DNA of 64,000 nt from Pieris napi (GCF_905475465.1 NC_062259.1:2180501-2244500), one strand, 5' to 3'; positions 50,640 through 63,531 are shown, counted from the stretch's first letter. Notes: generated by a model from the letters alone, not told the origin. Numbers and translations: made by a program.

Positions 50640-50829
50640 CTTATGAACATAATCAATTTGTGGATCGTAGCTGAATGCCAAACTATTACTATGGGCTAAT
50701 ATTCTCTTGCTCGTTCTAGTTGTTAACGACTGTTGCCTATCTCTCTGTGCCTTAAGCTGCTGCGAGCGTTCCGCGCTAGGTTCACGTACACGCGTTTGCG
50801 AGATTCTAACTCTATTCTCTGCGAGGCGC
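50640..50829 (-). mobile_element. Helitron ORF remnant, C-terminal part of the repeat array
   Basis: The minus strand reads HSQRLAENRVRISQTRVRE, PSAERSQQLKAQRDRQQ and then SNSLAFSYDPQIDYVHKYL before a stop. The Arg/Glu-rich 23-residue repeat followed by an AFxYDPxIDY motif is how many insect Helitron proteins begin ahead of their Helitron-like N domain. The Rep and helicase parts are absent. This piece and 51196-51485 are one ORF split by a LINE. Confidence 0.65.
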
Positions 50830-51195
50830 TGCGAATGTTGAAATAAAATATGTTTATTATGGAACATAAGATACCTACTTAAAATAGCAAATCCCCAAAT
50901 AACACTTATTTTAAAACAAATATCGCAAATTAATTAGAAGTAGCCTATCTAGTACTAGTCCCCAGGCCCTTTTATCAACTAGATAATCATTAACTAGATA
51001 AACATTATAGTAAGCCTTTTTACACAGCTTTTCTTTAACACATTTCTTAAATTTATTAAAAGGCAGAGATAAAAGAGCCTCTGGGATTTTATTGAAGAAG
51101 AGTATCCCTTTTCCCAAAAAATAATGACTAACATTAAATAGTCTAGTACGGGGAAATTGCAGCCTGCGTTTGTTTCGAGTATTAACATTGTGCAT
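50830..51195 (-). mobile_element. Non-LTR retrotransposon family A inserted in the Helitron remnant
   Basis: Reverse copy of the 7300-7770 tail, reading TRNKRRLQFPRTRL, NKIPEALLSLPFNKFKKCVK and NDYLVDKRAWG. It is bounded by Helitron repeat sequence on both sides (GCGAATGTT on the left, TGTTCGGCGC on the right), with TGTT as a likely 4 bp target duplication. Confidence 0.88.
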
Positions 51196-51485
51196 AACAT
51201 TGTTCGGCGCTAGATTCCCTTGCGCGTGCTTTGAGATTCTGGCCTCGTTTTCAGCAAGGCGCTGCGGATGTACGGCGCTAGATTCCCGTACACGCGTTTG
51301 CGAGTTCCTAACTATTCTCTGCGAGGCGTTGCGAATGTTCGGCGCTAGATTCACTTGCGCGTGCTCGTGTGTTTCTGGCCCGGTTTTCAGCAAAGCGCTG
51401 CGAATGTACGGCGCTAGACTCCCTTGCGCGTGCTCGTGAGATTCTGGCCCAGTTTTCAACAAGGCGCTGCGAACGTTTGGCTTTA
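51196..51485 (-). mobile_element. Helitron ORF remnant, N-terminal repeat array (67-70 bp units)
   Basis: Four head-to-tail units of 67-70 bp, each with a CGGCGCTAGATTC-like start and a GCGCTGCGAATGT-like end. In the best minus-strand frame each unit encodes about 23 residues of the type RARESSAVHSQRFAENRAR. Frameshifts in two units break it. Two unit types are mixed: one with CGCGTGCTCGTGAGATTCTG and one with ACGCGTTTGCGAG. Confidence 0.7.
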
Positions 51486-51894
51486 CATCTCTGACATGCG
51501 AGAAGATCTGAATTTTCAGAAGATTCTCCGATACGACGTATTTTTGCTTATCTCGTTTGGGAACTATTTTGAGATAGCTGCGACGTTGTTTTTCTAGGCA
51601 TATTGTTAGTTTATTTTTGTGGAAAAGTTTAAAGGCTTTTAAAAGGAAGGTGTAAATAGTTCTGAAACGAATCTTTTAATTGCGAGGTTGAAATAGTTTT
51701 GAAAAAACTTTTTAATTGGAAGGTTGAAACTGAACTTCTGAAAATAATTAAAAACGTGCTAAAACAAAACGTATTTCCTCAAAATTACTCGACCGAGCCG
51801 ACCGTACGGATGAGCCGCGCAGCTACCTATTTCATAGATGTTCCCCTCTCCTACACTCTGTCCCCGGCGCTTCGGCGCGTCACTGCGATGGCGT

Positions 51895-52400
51895 AGCGGC
51901 AAATTAATTTTATTGAACTCATAATATCTTTCGAATGGAATGTCTGATTTTCATAAAGTAAAAAGTAATTTATTAAGGTAAGGATTAAGGCAAAGGTATA
52001 AATAACTTGGTCTGGTTTTGGCCTGAATTTCTATTGAATGATAAAAAATTTAAATGTTAGAAAGCAGTTATAGTGACAAACTACAAAAGGAAGACACATG
52101 CTATCGCAACATTTTTTGTAGATATTGATGTGTTCTTCAATATTGTGGAACATTTTTTTGTTCTATCATCAATAGTTTTTGCAGCGCATGCGATGAAAGA
52201 TATTTTTCAGGCATTTTTTTACACCTTGGGTAATATTATTGTAGTTTTAGTAGGGATCTTTCTTTTATTGCAATTAAAATATAAATCAGTGATAATGTGC
52301 TAATCAAATGGTGAAATAATTTTTAAAGTCGGTACTTTATGAGCCTATTCGTTGCAAACCTACTTACATACAAATCTTTCCTCTTTATAATATTAGTATA
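51895..52400. repeat. Probable repeat with TTTATAATATTAGTATAGAT terminus
   Basis: Ends CAAATCTTTCCTCTTTATAA and ATATTAGTATAGAT, a string often seen at ends of lepidopteran repeats. Contains an open but unrecognised hydrophobic ORF at 52073-52303, not called as a gene. Confidence 0.35.
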
Positions 52401-52606
52401 GATATACGAAATGTACGCACAGAAAACTAGCTTTAGCGATTCTAAGGTCATGCTTAGGGAGTCCAGCTGTGCTTCAGCGGATATTTCTATGGTTTACTTC
52501 CTCCAACGTTAGAAACATCGCGATGAAACCCTTTTTTTTCTTACTATGGTCGCCTGTTAGCGCTTAGAATCATTGCCACATTGTACATAACGAAACGTGT
52601 TTTTTT

Positions 52607-52800
52607 TTAAATAAATCGTTTATTTGCAAACGAAGTGATACATTCAGATTAATTAATTATATAAAAACCGCGCAATCAGCCATATAAAAATGGGCATGCA
52701 AATTTCATATTAATTATAATAATGTCATAATATTAAGAACAGTTACGTTATTGTTGTCAAAACTTTTGGTCTTAACACTCTCCCAAGCTTTAAAGGCACC
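52607..52800 (+). repeat. Dispersed repeat F, copy 1
   Basis: TAATTATATAAAAACCGCGC, AATCAGCCATATAAAAATGG, GCATGCAAATTTCATATTAA and TGTTGTCAAAACTTTTGGTC match 60703-60905 in order; a short piece lies at 18220-18260. Confidence 0.75.
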
Positions 52801-52999
52801 TTGGCTTGAAAATTTAAATATCATATATTTTATAATTATTGATATCGTTAGTTAGAGATAGTACATATTCATTTATTCAAATTATTGTTTTAAGAATCTT
52901 CTCGTAATTAACGACTTATATGCATATATTAATTAAGATTCATTAACCCTAAGATAAGCTTTTACCTTTTTATTATTATATTTTTCTACTAGTCTTACA

Positions 53000-54050
53000 T
53001 GTTTATTTATTAATAATAAACTTCTTGTACTTTACCCTCAGTAGGTGTTCTTTATTTTTCCATACCAGGAATGCGGGGAAGAGTTCGGTTGTTAGCGATA
53101 CGGTTTCCTATCATAATAACTTATGTAACCGGTTTATATTTTAATGTAACGAAGAGTAAAGAAATACATAATTAAGACTTTGGACAACACTAACATATTT
53201 ATTTTATATTCAAATTGCGTAAAAAATACGTAGCGTTAGCTAACGTAAATATTGGCGTCATCTGTTATTATTATAAAAATCTATTAAGTTCATTGGTTAC
53301 ATCAGTGGAATCGCTTTCGAGTATATGCCATTTTTTGTTTGATATCCGAGGTGGAAATGCATTTACGCATTTATTTGGGAATCTACACACACCAGAAACT
53401 TTTCGGGGACTCTTTAAAACCACTTAAGCCTAACAAGACAAATAAATAACAAGAAAAAACTTTATTATACATAGTAAAATGGATATTTAGGTAAAGAGAA
53501 AGTGCACTAGGATTCCCTGTGTCGTGGGCATCCAGTCTCTTCCTTTAGACATGTTACCAGTACTTCACAGTAATTCGTAGATAACACTTATATTTTATAA
53601 TTAAACTATTGTTGCACAGTAAGAATATTTTCTGTTTTAGCCTGGAAAGGTTGAGAACAAAACTTTGGTTTGAAAACTATTTTTATACTACAGACATTAC
53701 ATTTACGGAAAGGAAAACGTCGTGGGATCAATGTTGATAAAAAATATTACGTCATTATAGTTCGTAGACAATTTTTGTGAATACATGAAAATAAAATTAC
53801 ATTAGTTGATATTACTCCCTAGTCCTCATTCCGCCCAGGCTGATTCCAACTGAATTTGAGTATGTTAATCTGAAAATTCACCAGGGTCCCATTATGTTAC
53901 GCAATGTGTTTCAACCAACCAGTTAACCGCTAATATTGATATTTATCTTTATAAGGGAAATTACGTAAGCAGACGGCAGGTGATTCATTATGTTCTTGTT
54001 TGTTATCTACTGAAAACTGGTGACTGTTTGATTATAATTTAAAGTATTTA
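53000..54050 (+). other. E(Pc): E(Pc) intron 1, unassigned stretch
   Basis: No exon or named repeat recognised. A 70-codon ORF at 53215 lacks any similarity I know. Confidence 0.4.
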
Positions 54051-54059
54051 ACTTAGTAC

Positions 54060-54190
54060 AATATTTATTTATTTACACTTCGTTGTTGTAATAAAAAATA
54101 TAGTTCAGTTAATAAAATTAAATAAAAATGAGGGCAACTGGCGGTCTTATCGCTTTTGAGCGATCTCTCCAATGCAACCACTGTGAGAAA
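54060..54190 (-). repeat. LINE-like 3' end, family I
   Basis: Reversed: TTTATTTACACTTCGTTG, AGGGCAACTGGCGGTCTTAT and CGCTTTTGAGCGATCTCTCC, as at 36530 and 59545. Confidence 0.65.
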
Positions 54191-55439
54191 AAAAAACTAA
54201 ATAGATACGGTGAAAGCAAGATGTGCAAAACTCCATAGGACATACAATTACTAAGACTAAATTAATGGAACAAAGCATTATGCTTTATTAAGCGCATGAT
54301 CGGGTACCTAATACGCATTGTTGAGTGAATAAGTTTTTTTTTTTTAAATAGGTAATTGTAAAAACTACTTGTCATGTATTTTACAATATATCGATTGACG
54401 TAGTCATATATATACTACCTTTTCTACAGTATAAGTACTAGTAGTAGTGTAGTCTTCTGCATGCTGTGGGACTGAACGATCACGATTCACGATCAGATTA
54501 GTCGAATAATAAAAAATAAAAATGTGTTTTTTCATTATAACAATGCATTATAATAGTGCTTGTATGATTTGGGAACCCTTTTATGTAAAAAGTACCTACC
54601 TGTTTAAATACCAACTATTATTTGGTTTTTGATTTACAATTTTGATATATATTTTTTTTAAATGTTGCAATAATATATTCTCGCTCATATTTTAACAAAA
54701 GTATTACGCGACGCGTAAATTTAAATAACCATTTGTTTAGGTTCTATTAAAAGCTTCAAATCGCATATTGGTTTTATATATACATAATATACTGTATACA
54801 TACATAATTATAATAAGGCAGCCTTCGTATGTTTATCATAAAGTCAAGGTTATATTGAATTCGACAACTGTTAAATAAAATCATGACTAAATATATATAT
54901 AGTTGTTTGTTACTAAGGAAAATGTGATAGAGGTGAAGTAGTCGACGAAAACTAAAACATGTGTAACGAGCTGTTTAATATAGTCTTTGGTTTACGTGGG
55001 AACTACGGAAATACAACTTCAATGTATATAAGCGTGATTTTTTACATTATTTAACATAACGACGTTCTAACGAGATGGTTGGCATTTAACATAGGAAACG
55101 TTCGCTCTGTATATCGATAATACTCTATGTAATGTTGTTTTTATATTGTGCAATAAAGTGAAATACATAATATAGTCAAAGCTTATAAATGGTAACAAAT
55201 ATAAATGTAATTATTTTTTTGTGATGTTTTTTATAATTAAATTATGATTATTAATAATTTGAAGTAGGTCAGTCAGTTTGAAAATCAAGTAATAAAACAT
55301 TATTCATCTTTCATTTACGCAGTATTTCACATTATTTGTCATTCATTTACGCAGTATTTAAAATTTAAATAAAACATGAGCACTGGGGATAAAAGCGGAT
55401 GTAATGACAAAGATACTAAAGGGTATGCTTAGGTTGTTT

Positions 55440-55640
55440 CGTGTAGAAATAATAAATGGGGACAGGCTAACAAGTACGACATACAAGGCAACCGTGGATG
55501 ATGAAGTCAAGTTGGGTAGGTTTTGTCGTATCTGGAGTGACTCCATGATGAGGTCCAGATTCTGGACCAAATCCTAGAGATACCACAACATGGTGAATGC
55601 CATAGATGAAGCCCGTTCGGAATAAGGCGTGAATAAATAA
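55440..55640 (+). mobile_element. LINE 3' fragment, family E
   Basis: GACATACAAGGCAACCGTGG, TGATGAAGTCAAGTTGGGTA, AACATGGTGAATGCCATAGA and GAATAAGGCGTGAATAAATA correspond to 58490-58760. Confidence 0.6.
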
Positions 55641-55769
55641 ATAAAATAAGATTAACGGACATAATCGTGAGTTTATCATTTACATAATGAGACGTTTCGA
55701 GTGTTTTTCGTAAGCCACATCACGTTGACAACTACAATTTGCTCTTATGATTCAATATATAAATGTATT

Positions 55770-55990
55770 TGTAGAGCAGTGTTAGCCATGTGGTTTCTAC
55801 GCGCGACTCTCATGCCTGGGTTCGTAGGTTCGATCTCCGGCGGTGCACCAATGGACCTTCTGTCTTTGTGCGCTCAACACTCGCTCGTACGGTGATAGGA
55901 AACGTCGTGAGGAATACCTTATACCCATAATAGTCGACGGTGCGTATCAGGCACAGATGTGATCACCAACTTGTCTATTAGAAATTATTA
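55770..55990 (+). mobile_element. tRNA-derived SINE (family S1)
   Basis: Head GTTAGCCATGTGG (diverged A-box), GTAGGTTCGATCTCCGG (B-box), CACCAATGGACCTTCTGTCT, AACGTCGTGAGGAA and GTGATCACCAACTTGTCTAT. Confidence 0.85.
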
Positions 55991-55999
55991 CGATACAGA

Positions 56000-58480
56000 T
56001 ACATAATATGATTCTATAAGCCTTCTAATAAAGTAAAATATAAATTCGGAATGTGTCAGGCACAGGAGTTTGATCAACTACCTGGAGTTTATCCGGTAAA
56101 AAAACGGCCGATTTCTGTATCGGATTTGGGTCTCATACCTGCTGGTTTCATTTCGTTTTCCTTTGAAACAAGTTGTAACAATTGAAGATAATTAGCAGCC
56201 TGTTAAACAAAATACTTTGTGAATAAATGTTGCGGGCACTTTTTTGAATTGAGAAGTTTACAAGACGTTTGTTCTTTAACTTTACAATAAAAAAATAATA
56301 AAGCCTTTATTGCTGTTTCGCTTACATTTATTTTATCTTTTTTTTAATCTTCTTTATTTATTTACACTTCATTACCTTATATATACATACATATAAAAAA
56401 ACAGGTTACATAAGTTATTAGGCAACGGCTTCTTGTAAGGTTGTTTTGCAAAAGAAGAGTTTTATTAATGTACATAACTTCACGCATAAATTATATTAAT
56501 TGATCTATAGACGGAAAGTTTAATAGGTGTATAGCCTTCTAATGATTACGAAAGCCTTATTTTGAAGTCGGTTTAACTAGCTAAACTAGACACGATATAG
56601 TAAGACGACACTCAAGGCGAGATTTATTAAAGACACACTTTTATGGCTGCACAGTGATATTTTTAATGCGAAATAAAAAACGCAAGGTCAAATTTAGAAA
56701 CTGCACAGCTGCATATAAGTTTTGGAGGGTTATTATTCAAAAGGCCACGGCCTTCGTGTTTATTTTTTCGTGAGATTCTGGAACGCTAAGTATGATTCAT
56801 GTACGTCAAAATGTATTGGATTTTGATTGTGTTTAGTATAGAATTGTGATTATTTCCCAAACTATCTTTATCCGCGCTATAATCTCAAAAAGTTTTGAAT
56901 AATATTCTTATATATTAGTTGAAAATGGTTTAATAATAGACAATCATAGTGCGCGCTAAGATTTCCGATATTAACTTAGCCAACAATAGCAAATATTACT
57001 TAGATGCGTGCGTTATTTATCTATTATTAGAGCTTTATTAATGAATCCAGACAAAAATTGGTTATTTAACATTTCTTAATATGAGTATAAGTTGTAAAAA
57101 ATTAAGTTAGTTTTTTTAGGGGTCTAGTATTGTAGGGCCCCATTTAGGGTAAAAGCCTCCTCCATATTTTCCCACATCTTTTTTATCTCTCTTGATTTTT
57201 CTCAATATATTGTTCAGATCTAATAGTCTTGTTTTTGATGATAGAGATCTTACAATGAAAGTATTGTTTGAATTATTCTAAAATATCTTAAATATCTTTA
57301 GAAATGCAAGTAGGGGAGGGATTGATGAGGCGTGTAATCGTCGGGTGAGTTGAAATAAAACTGACGTGGTGTGCAGCTCTGTCTGATAATCAAATGACGC
57401 AATAGGCAATAGACGTTCCGTCCGTAAATAAATAATTTTCAAGGTAATGTATTGATTGATTTTATTGGAGTCCACTCGTATGTATTGTGATTCCGCCGTC
57501 GAATAAGGGTTAAATTCAAATTTAAATAGCATTTTTACAACTACGGTCCTCATTCATTCATTCTCTCCTCATTCTTCATTTCTCACATATTGTTTATCGT
57601 TACTTGGATATCGAAACAACTATAAATTTAGGTAACTACATATTTCGTATTATTTTAGACAAACATTCCGACGTCTAGCGGTGCAAAGAATTTGTACTTC
57701 ACTTGATCAAGTGTGCTATCAAATTGTTATTCGTCAATGAATAGTCAAAAAATGAGGAAATTGAGAGGTATGGAAACGCCTGGAAATAATGAATACATGA
57801 CATTAGACCTATGAATTTGGACTTAATTCATAACAAATACCAAACTTATAATATACCCATTTTCTTTATAAAGTTTAATTACATTTTTTATCGTGATAAA
57901 AACGTGATTAAACTATCTAATATTTTGGATAAGACAGGAAATATAAATCAGCTTGATTTGACAGTCATTAACCACAATGGGTGAAATGCACTCAAAACAT
58001 ACAGTTATGTAAACACTGTAAATTAGCGTTTATATCCGTGAATATAATCCGTGAAATGAAATGAAATTATCTTTTTTGACAAACATATATTTTGGTGTTT
58101 TATAATATTCCGATGAAAAATATTGTTATCAGTTGTATGAGCGATTTATAAATAGATTTAAGCAAAGATCAGCTGTTCAACCTCGAGTCGTTTCGAGTAT
58201 GAAGTCCTCCCACTTCGACTGAGACTCTTCGAGAGTTTAATATGAACATAATTAACAATATATTTCTTTATTTAAATTATACGTTGTAATAATTTAAATA
58301 GGAACTTCGATACTAGAGAGGAGGCAATCAATTTTTTTATTTATTTATTTCTCCTTTCTCTTCTTGATATCGCTTATATATATATATATATATCTCTCTT
58401 TTACTAAGCCACTCTTTCTCCCTTTGGTCCTTTCCATGTCTTTAAAGACTATCTTTATCCGTCTTTCTATAAGCCCCGCC
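56000..58480 (+). other. E(Pc): E(Pc) intron 1, unassigned stretch
   Basis: AT-rich, no exon recognised. A 91-codon minus-strand ORF at 57278-57553 has no similarity I can name. A (TA)n tract lies at 58376-58394. Confidence 0.4.
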
Positions 58481-58489
58481 CGATGCGCT

Positions 58490-58760
58490 GATGCCCGGAT
58501 GCATAGGTTAAGACGCCATGTTAGCGGTTTAAATGTAGGATATACAAGGCAACTGTGGATGGTGACATCAGGTTGAGTAGGCATACCTGGACAAAATCCA
58601 GGAGGCACTAGAGAAGGAACAGGTTAAAAATTTCCCATAACTGTTGAGCATGCATGGTGAATGTCACGAGGGTAGATGAAGCTAGAGAGATATGTCGCGA
58701 CCGTAGAAGTAGATCCGTGCTGTCTGCCTAATCCTTCGGGTAAATGTCGTTAAGATCTAA
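58490..58760 (+). mobile_element. LINE 3' fragment, family E
   Basis: GATATACAAGGCAACTGTGG, GCATGGTGAATGTCACGAGG, GAGAGATATGTCGCGACCGT and TGCCTAATCCTTCGGG. One frame reads EAREICRDRRSRSVLSA, the decayed end of a LINE ORF2. Confidence 0.65.
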
Positions 58761-59544
58761 ATTATTAACTTTTGTTTTTCATCTTATTTTTTTGTATTCT
58801 TATTTTTAGTACGCTTATTTCCATTGCTTACTGATAAGTATTTATTAATAATATATCCATTATGAACATCAAAACGGCCCTGTCACAATCAGACGGAACG
58901 CGTTGGCGTATATATCCGACATATATATAGCTACTGCTCGTGTCTGTGTCTGACACTACTTATTCGAAATTGCGTTGTGAAATTCAGTACAAACTTAAAT
59001 AAATAACTAACGGCCTTTTCGCTTTCGAGCGTTCTTAGATAATGTCGTTACCTCGTTATGTTGTACAAATTAGCGTAATTGTATGGTTGGTGTAGACTCT
59101 CCAAATATAGATATATTTATGAATAATTAAAGAGATTTAGTTCTAATATTAAAATTAGTTACACAGATTGCTATATGTGAGATTAGTTTGAAACAGCTGA
59201 TCGCCTTGACCTCTACGCTGCGCGAATGTTAGGGAATAATTTATCTACGTATCTGTACATTATTTATTACAGGACACATGTTTTATACACGAACTAATAT
59301 ATTGCTTATACAATATACAAAGTTTATATATATAATATATATAACATTTATATAAAGGAATTAAAATAAATTAGTCAAGTTTTGTTAATTAAAATTAAAA
59401 CACAACATGCACTAAGCTCGTGTGTATTTGGTATTTTTTTTTTAATTAGATAGAGCATTAAATTAAATTTCGATTTCTAATAAATGTAATAACAGCGTAC
59501 AACGGTGGTGTGATATATTTTACTTTTTATGTTTTTAATAAAAA

Positions 59545-59650
59545 AAATCTTATTTATTTATTTATTTATTAACACTTCGTTGCATATATACATTAATATA
59601 GTGCAATTGACATAATTAAATAAAAAGGAGAGCAACTGGCGGCAATTTTG
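59545..59650 (-). repeat. LINE-like 3' end, family I
   Basis: TTATTTATTTATTTATTAAC, CACTTCGTTGCATATATACA and AGAGCAACTGGCGGCAA; reversed partner of 36530-36640. Confidence 0.65.
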
Positions 59651-60369
59651 TATGTTGTATGACGACGAGAGAAGGAAATACCTCATATTTAAGCTTAAGT
59701 TTAACAAAGCATCTAAAACAAATATGTACTGAAACTAAAATTCATCTATACGTACCTACGGCTTGCTTATCTACCTTTAATGCTCCAGTAAATAAGCTAT
59801 CTCGCTCATAACTTAATTACTAACATTGATGAAAATATTGATAAACTTTTCAACAATCTTCCTACTTAACGTAATTTTGTGTTTTACGCTCTTAATAATT
59901 TTCTCTTCTTAATGATTTATTAAAGTTCACCACATCATACATAATGCTATATTTACAATATATTATGCTACAAGCTATCTTTTTTTAAATTTTTGACTGT
60001 TATGGTAGACATAAATCTTCCAAAAATAAAAACACAATAAAAATATACACTTCCAATTTTTGATCTCAATAGTAAATTATTATACAATAAGAATATTTGA
60101 TGTATCTATCAGCAAATTAGTTTCATTCACGAGTATATTATATAAATTAATAGTTCCTGATATACAAACTATTCGATTTTAATGTTAGTGTAGATTACAA
60201 TGTAGTAAGTGACTCATGGGTCACGTGGCGAGTAGTGAGTGGCGCGGTATGGAAATGTAAAGAATGCGAGTCAGTGGCGTGGAGTCATAAAAAGATAATT
60301 TGATATAGATTTGCTACGACTCGTGGCAATTACGACTCGTATTTCTCGGTTAGAGTTAGTAGATTTATG

Positions 60370-60485
60370 TAATTGAGAAGTAGGTGATCCTTCTGTGTAT
60401 GACACGCCGTCAGCTGTTTGGGTCTAATGCCGGTATGCTCACGATGTCTTCGTGTGAGGGAGTGTTAAATGCGCACTGGATTCAC
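60370..60485 (-). mobile_element. SINE (family S1) fragment
   Basis: AGAAGTAGGTGATCCTTCTG, ACACGCCGTCAGCTGTTTGG and GGGAGTGTTAAATGCGCAC. Confidence 0.75.
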
Positions 60486-60702
60486 AGAGTAGAAAGTTAA
60501 ATATTTTTTGAGTTTATAGGCTTCTAATGAGCTTAATTTCGTATGTGTATGTTTGTCAGCGAATTTGTCGGAAATGGAAATAAAGCTTCTATATAGACGG
60601 TATTTATATATAAAGCTCTATCGACTCTTAATTTTAGTGTAAGATAAGCTAGCGCTAAGTATGACAAATAAGTTATTGGACTTTGACATAATAATAATAA
60701 TC

Positions 60703-60905
60703 GATTATTTGCAAAAAAGTGGTAAATTCAAATTGATTAATTATAAAAGCACACAATCTGCCATATAAAATTAGGCATGCAAATGTCAAATTAATTATTA
60801 TAATAAACTTAACTGTTCTTATTACTATGACAGTATTAATTGTAACTAGTTATTTATAATTGTTGTCCAAACTTGTGGTCTAAATACTCGCGCTATAAAG
60901 ACATA
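60703..60905 (+). repeat. Dispersed repeat F, copy 2
   Basis: Same order of blocks as 52607-52800: TTAATTATAAAAGCACACAA, TCTGCCATATAAAATTAGGC, ATGCAAATGTCAAATTAATT and TGTTGTCCAAACTTGTGGTC. Confidence 0.75.
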
Positions 60906-61231
60906 TGTAATAATGTAAAATTCCTTGAGACAAATTTGCGCGCCATTGTGTGTGGCAGGATATGCGAACTGACGATTGTGCTACCTTAACATTTATGTAC
61001 CATACTCTTGCAATAAATTAATTATTATTATTATTACACGGCAGTGAGCTATAACTTCTGGGAAGGCGTTTAAATAGTTTGATAGCCATGGCGTAGCAGT
61101 TTTTCAAATTCATCGTGGTACAACATGCAGACACCCACAGCCGTAGTCGGCGCTAAGCCGTTTTTGAGTGTCACCATTACACGTAACAGAGAGCTTCATA
61201 CGACGATACCACGTTTTATACATATGATAAA

Positions 61232-61525
61232 TAAATCAGTGGCGCTACAACCTCTTTAGGTCTTGGCCTTAGATTTCTGAATCTGTTTCATGATCATTTT
61301 TAAATCTAATAGGCAAGTAGGCGATCAGCCTCCAGTGCCCGACACATGCCGACGACTTTTGGGTCAAAGACATGTCGGTTTCCTCACGATGTTTTCCTTT
61401 ACCGTTCGAGCAAATGTTAAATGCGCACATAGAAAGAAAGTCCATTGGTGCACAGCCGGGGATCGAACCTACGACCTCAGGCATGAGAGTCGCACGCTGA
61501 AGTCACTAGGCTAACACTGCTCACT
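61232..61525 (-). mobile_element. tRNA-derived SINE (family S1), full length reference copy
   Basis: The most complete copy: tail CAGTGGCGCTACAACCTCTT, body GCAAGTAGGCGATCAGCCTC and TCGGTTTCCTCACGATGTTT, then the head GGGATCGAACCTACGACCTC (B-box) and CACTAGGCTAACACTGCTCA (A-box). About 290 bp, with ATAAATCAGTGGCG at the tail end. Confidence 0.93.
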
Positions 61526-61739
61526 GATTTATACAAATAAACATTTTTTAATTATGTATGACTTTTACTCTTGTTAGCACAAACGTTACTACGCATTATA
61601 TATATTATATTATCAAGTGTGTCGAATGCTTATTGTGCTGTACATTGATAAGGAATTCTAATAATTATTTGAGCGTCAGAGCTTACTAAACGTATTATAC
61701 AAAATGTAACCTTGAAATCGTGTGTTACGTAAATTTAAA

Positions 61740-62110
61740 ATAACGACCAGTCACTTAAGAGCGGCTTGATCCCTTGGCGTTGCATAGAGATGTGGGTTCT
61801 TTTTACATCTTCTACCGCATTAACAAGAAGAGTGTACAGAGGAGCTGTTCGGATTAATACCGGTACCTAAGTTTCGTCATCGATCGTCGAGGCAGAATAC
61901 GAAATTCCACCCACATCACCTCGACTTCTGTCGTTCGACAATTTTTTGAAGCCATTTTTTCGCACTAGTGTTACCGAACCAATTCGACTTAGAGTCGTAC
62001 AGGATCGTCGTACGTACCTAAAACAGTCCGGCAACGCACTTGGGAGCCTTCTGACAGTGTGTGTCCATTGGTGAAACTACTGCCCCTAAGCCCGCTGTAC
62101 TAAAAATAAA
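61740..62110 (+). mobile_element. Non-LTR retrotransposon family B, ORF2 C-terminus
   Basis: Frames read EELFGLIPVPKFRHR-type and then HPHHLDFCRST, then TTACCGAACCAATTCGACTT and CAGTCCGGCAACGCACTTGG. Diverged and frameshifted. Confidence 0.8.
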
Positions 62111-62119
62111 TAGTAAACC

Positions 62120-63530
62120 TGAAGGTTATTACGTATATAGGCGAGTAGTTTGTTAAGAAGAACGTAGGTTTGAGGTCGCTGTCTAAACTACCTTACTTGA
62201 CAACACGATTACGTAATTTTATTTTGACACTAATCTTCTGATACATAATATGAATAATTTAAAAGATTAATTTTTGTGAATAATCGAAATGACGCGTAGC
62301 AAATGAGATTTATGATAGTTCGTTCTGTTGTTCTCTCTGCAGACGGTGATGATTAGCCTGTGTCTGATATATGTAGTTGATTATTTGGTCTAACAGTAAG
62401 ATTCCGAGTCTTTAGTAGTAGAGTTTAGAGGAGCTGAGTTTGACTCCGGTGTGTCTTAAACGACATGGATTTTGACATAGTGGAGTCGTAAGCCTCGATT
62501 TCCTCACGATGTTCACCTTTACCATGCATGCATTTCAAGTATTAAATGAGTACATATACTAACGAAATTACGAAGTATTACTTACTTTTAATAATAATTT
62601 AATATAACTAGCGACTATACTTAGTCCGGTTTAGCATAGGCAACCGTGACTCAAAAGTCTTGAAAAAATTATTTTATCATGAATTAGTGGTTGGTTAAAA
62701 CCGCAATAAATGCAGAGCAGTTTCCCTTGTTTTTATATAATATACAAGTTAGACATATGTCGGATCAAATCAGCGGATTTGTAGGCATTATAAAGCTCTA
62801 GATTCTAGAAATTTATCATATAGCTCACACCGTTAAGGTAGCGTTTCTAAGAAACATTCATTCGAGGGTCTTTTCACCGAATTTGCAATCCGACCACAAC
62901 GAAAAAGACTGAATTTTTCGGTTTAATATATAATTTATGACACTGAATTATTATATTGGTTAAAGAATTTTCAAAATCAGTTCCGTAGATTATTGTCTAC
63001 AACCTCTAAATGTGATATAAAATAAGTCTAAATATATCACTAACCAAATTTCGGCTGACGACATGGGGAATGTCCACCGGGGTTTTCCCCATTACTGGTA
63101 TCAGTATCAATTAGTCAAAATACAACACGCAATGGCGTTTTATTTCAGTACTTAATTAATCAGTAGTCGTGTAATTCTAAACTCTTTTGCCCGTTCGTAG
63201 CTTGTACATTGGAGTACTGTGTAAAAATAAATCACAAAATTTAAAAAAAAAACACTATTCGGCTATTAGGACGTCTATATACTCTTAATTTAATAGCCAT
63301 CCCTATTATAAGAACGAGTGTCTTTCGCGATCCTTAGACGGCGCGGCGGACATTGACTTCATAGAAAAAGAAAGCATACACAACTCTACGACAATATACA
63401 TTATACATATGTTTATATAATAGACACATGTAACAGACAGACAAAGAAAGATAATAGATTCACTTAGAACTGACAAAAATAAGTTTTTTATTTACAAATA
63501 TGTATTAAATTATTTAAATAACTCGACGTT
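62120..63530 (+). other. E(Pc): E(Pc) intron 1, unassigned stretch
   Basis: A faint SINE-like block (CCTCGATTTCCTCACGATGT at about 62493) and otherwise nothing recognised. Confidence 0.4.
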
Positions 63531-63531
63531 T

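Noticed and set aside
52073..52303. 76-codon hydrophobic + strand ORF resembling a small membrane protein
   Set aside because: It lies inside a repeat-like block in an AT-rich intron, with no recognised family; hydrophobic frames are common by chance in T-rich DNA.
53215..53427. 70-codon + strand ORF in the E(Pc) intron
   Set aside because: Checked as a possible second E(Pc) exon; contains no EPcA sequence.
55810..55860. tRNA-like A and B boxes in many copies (also 8567, 17738, 49905, 61525, 40900)
   Set aside because: They cannot form a full cloverleaf with an anticodon arm of normal length and always continue into the same SINE body, so they are SINE heads, not tRNA genes.
57278..57553. 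91-codon minus-strand ORF
   Set aside because: No known motif, no promoter or splice context; probably chance or an unrecognised repeat.
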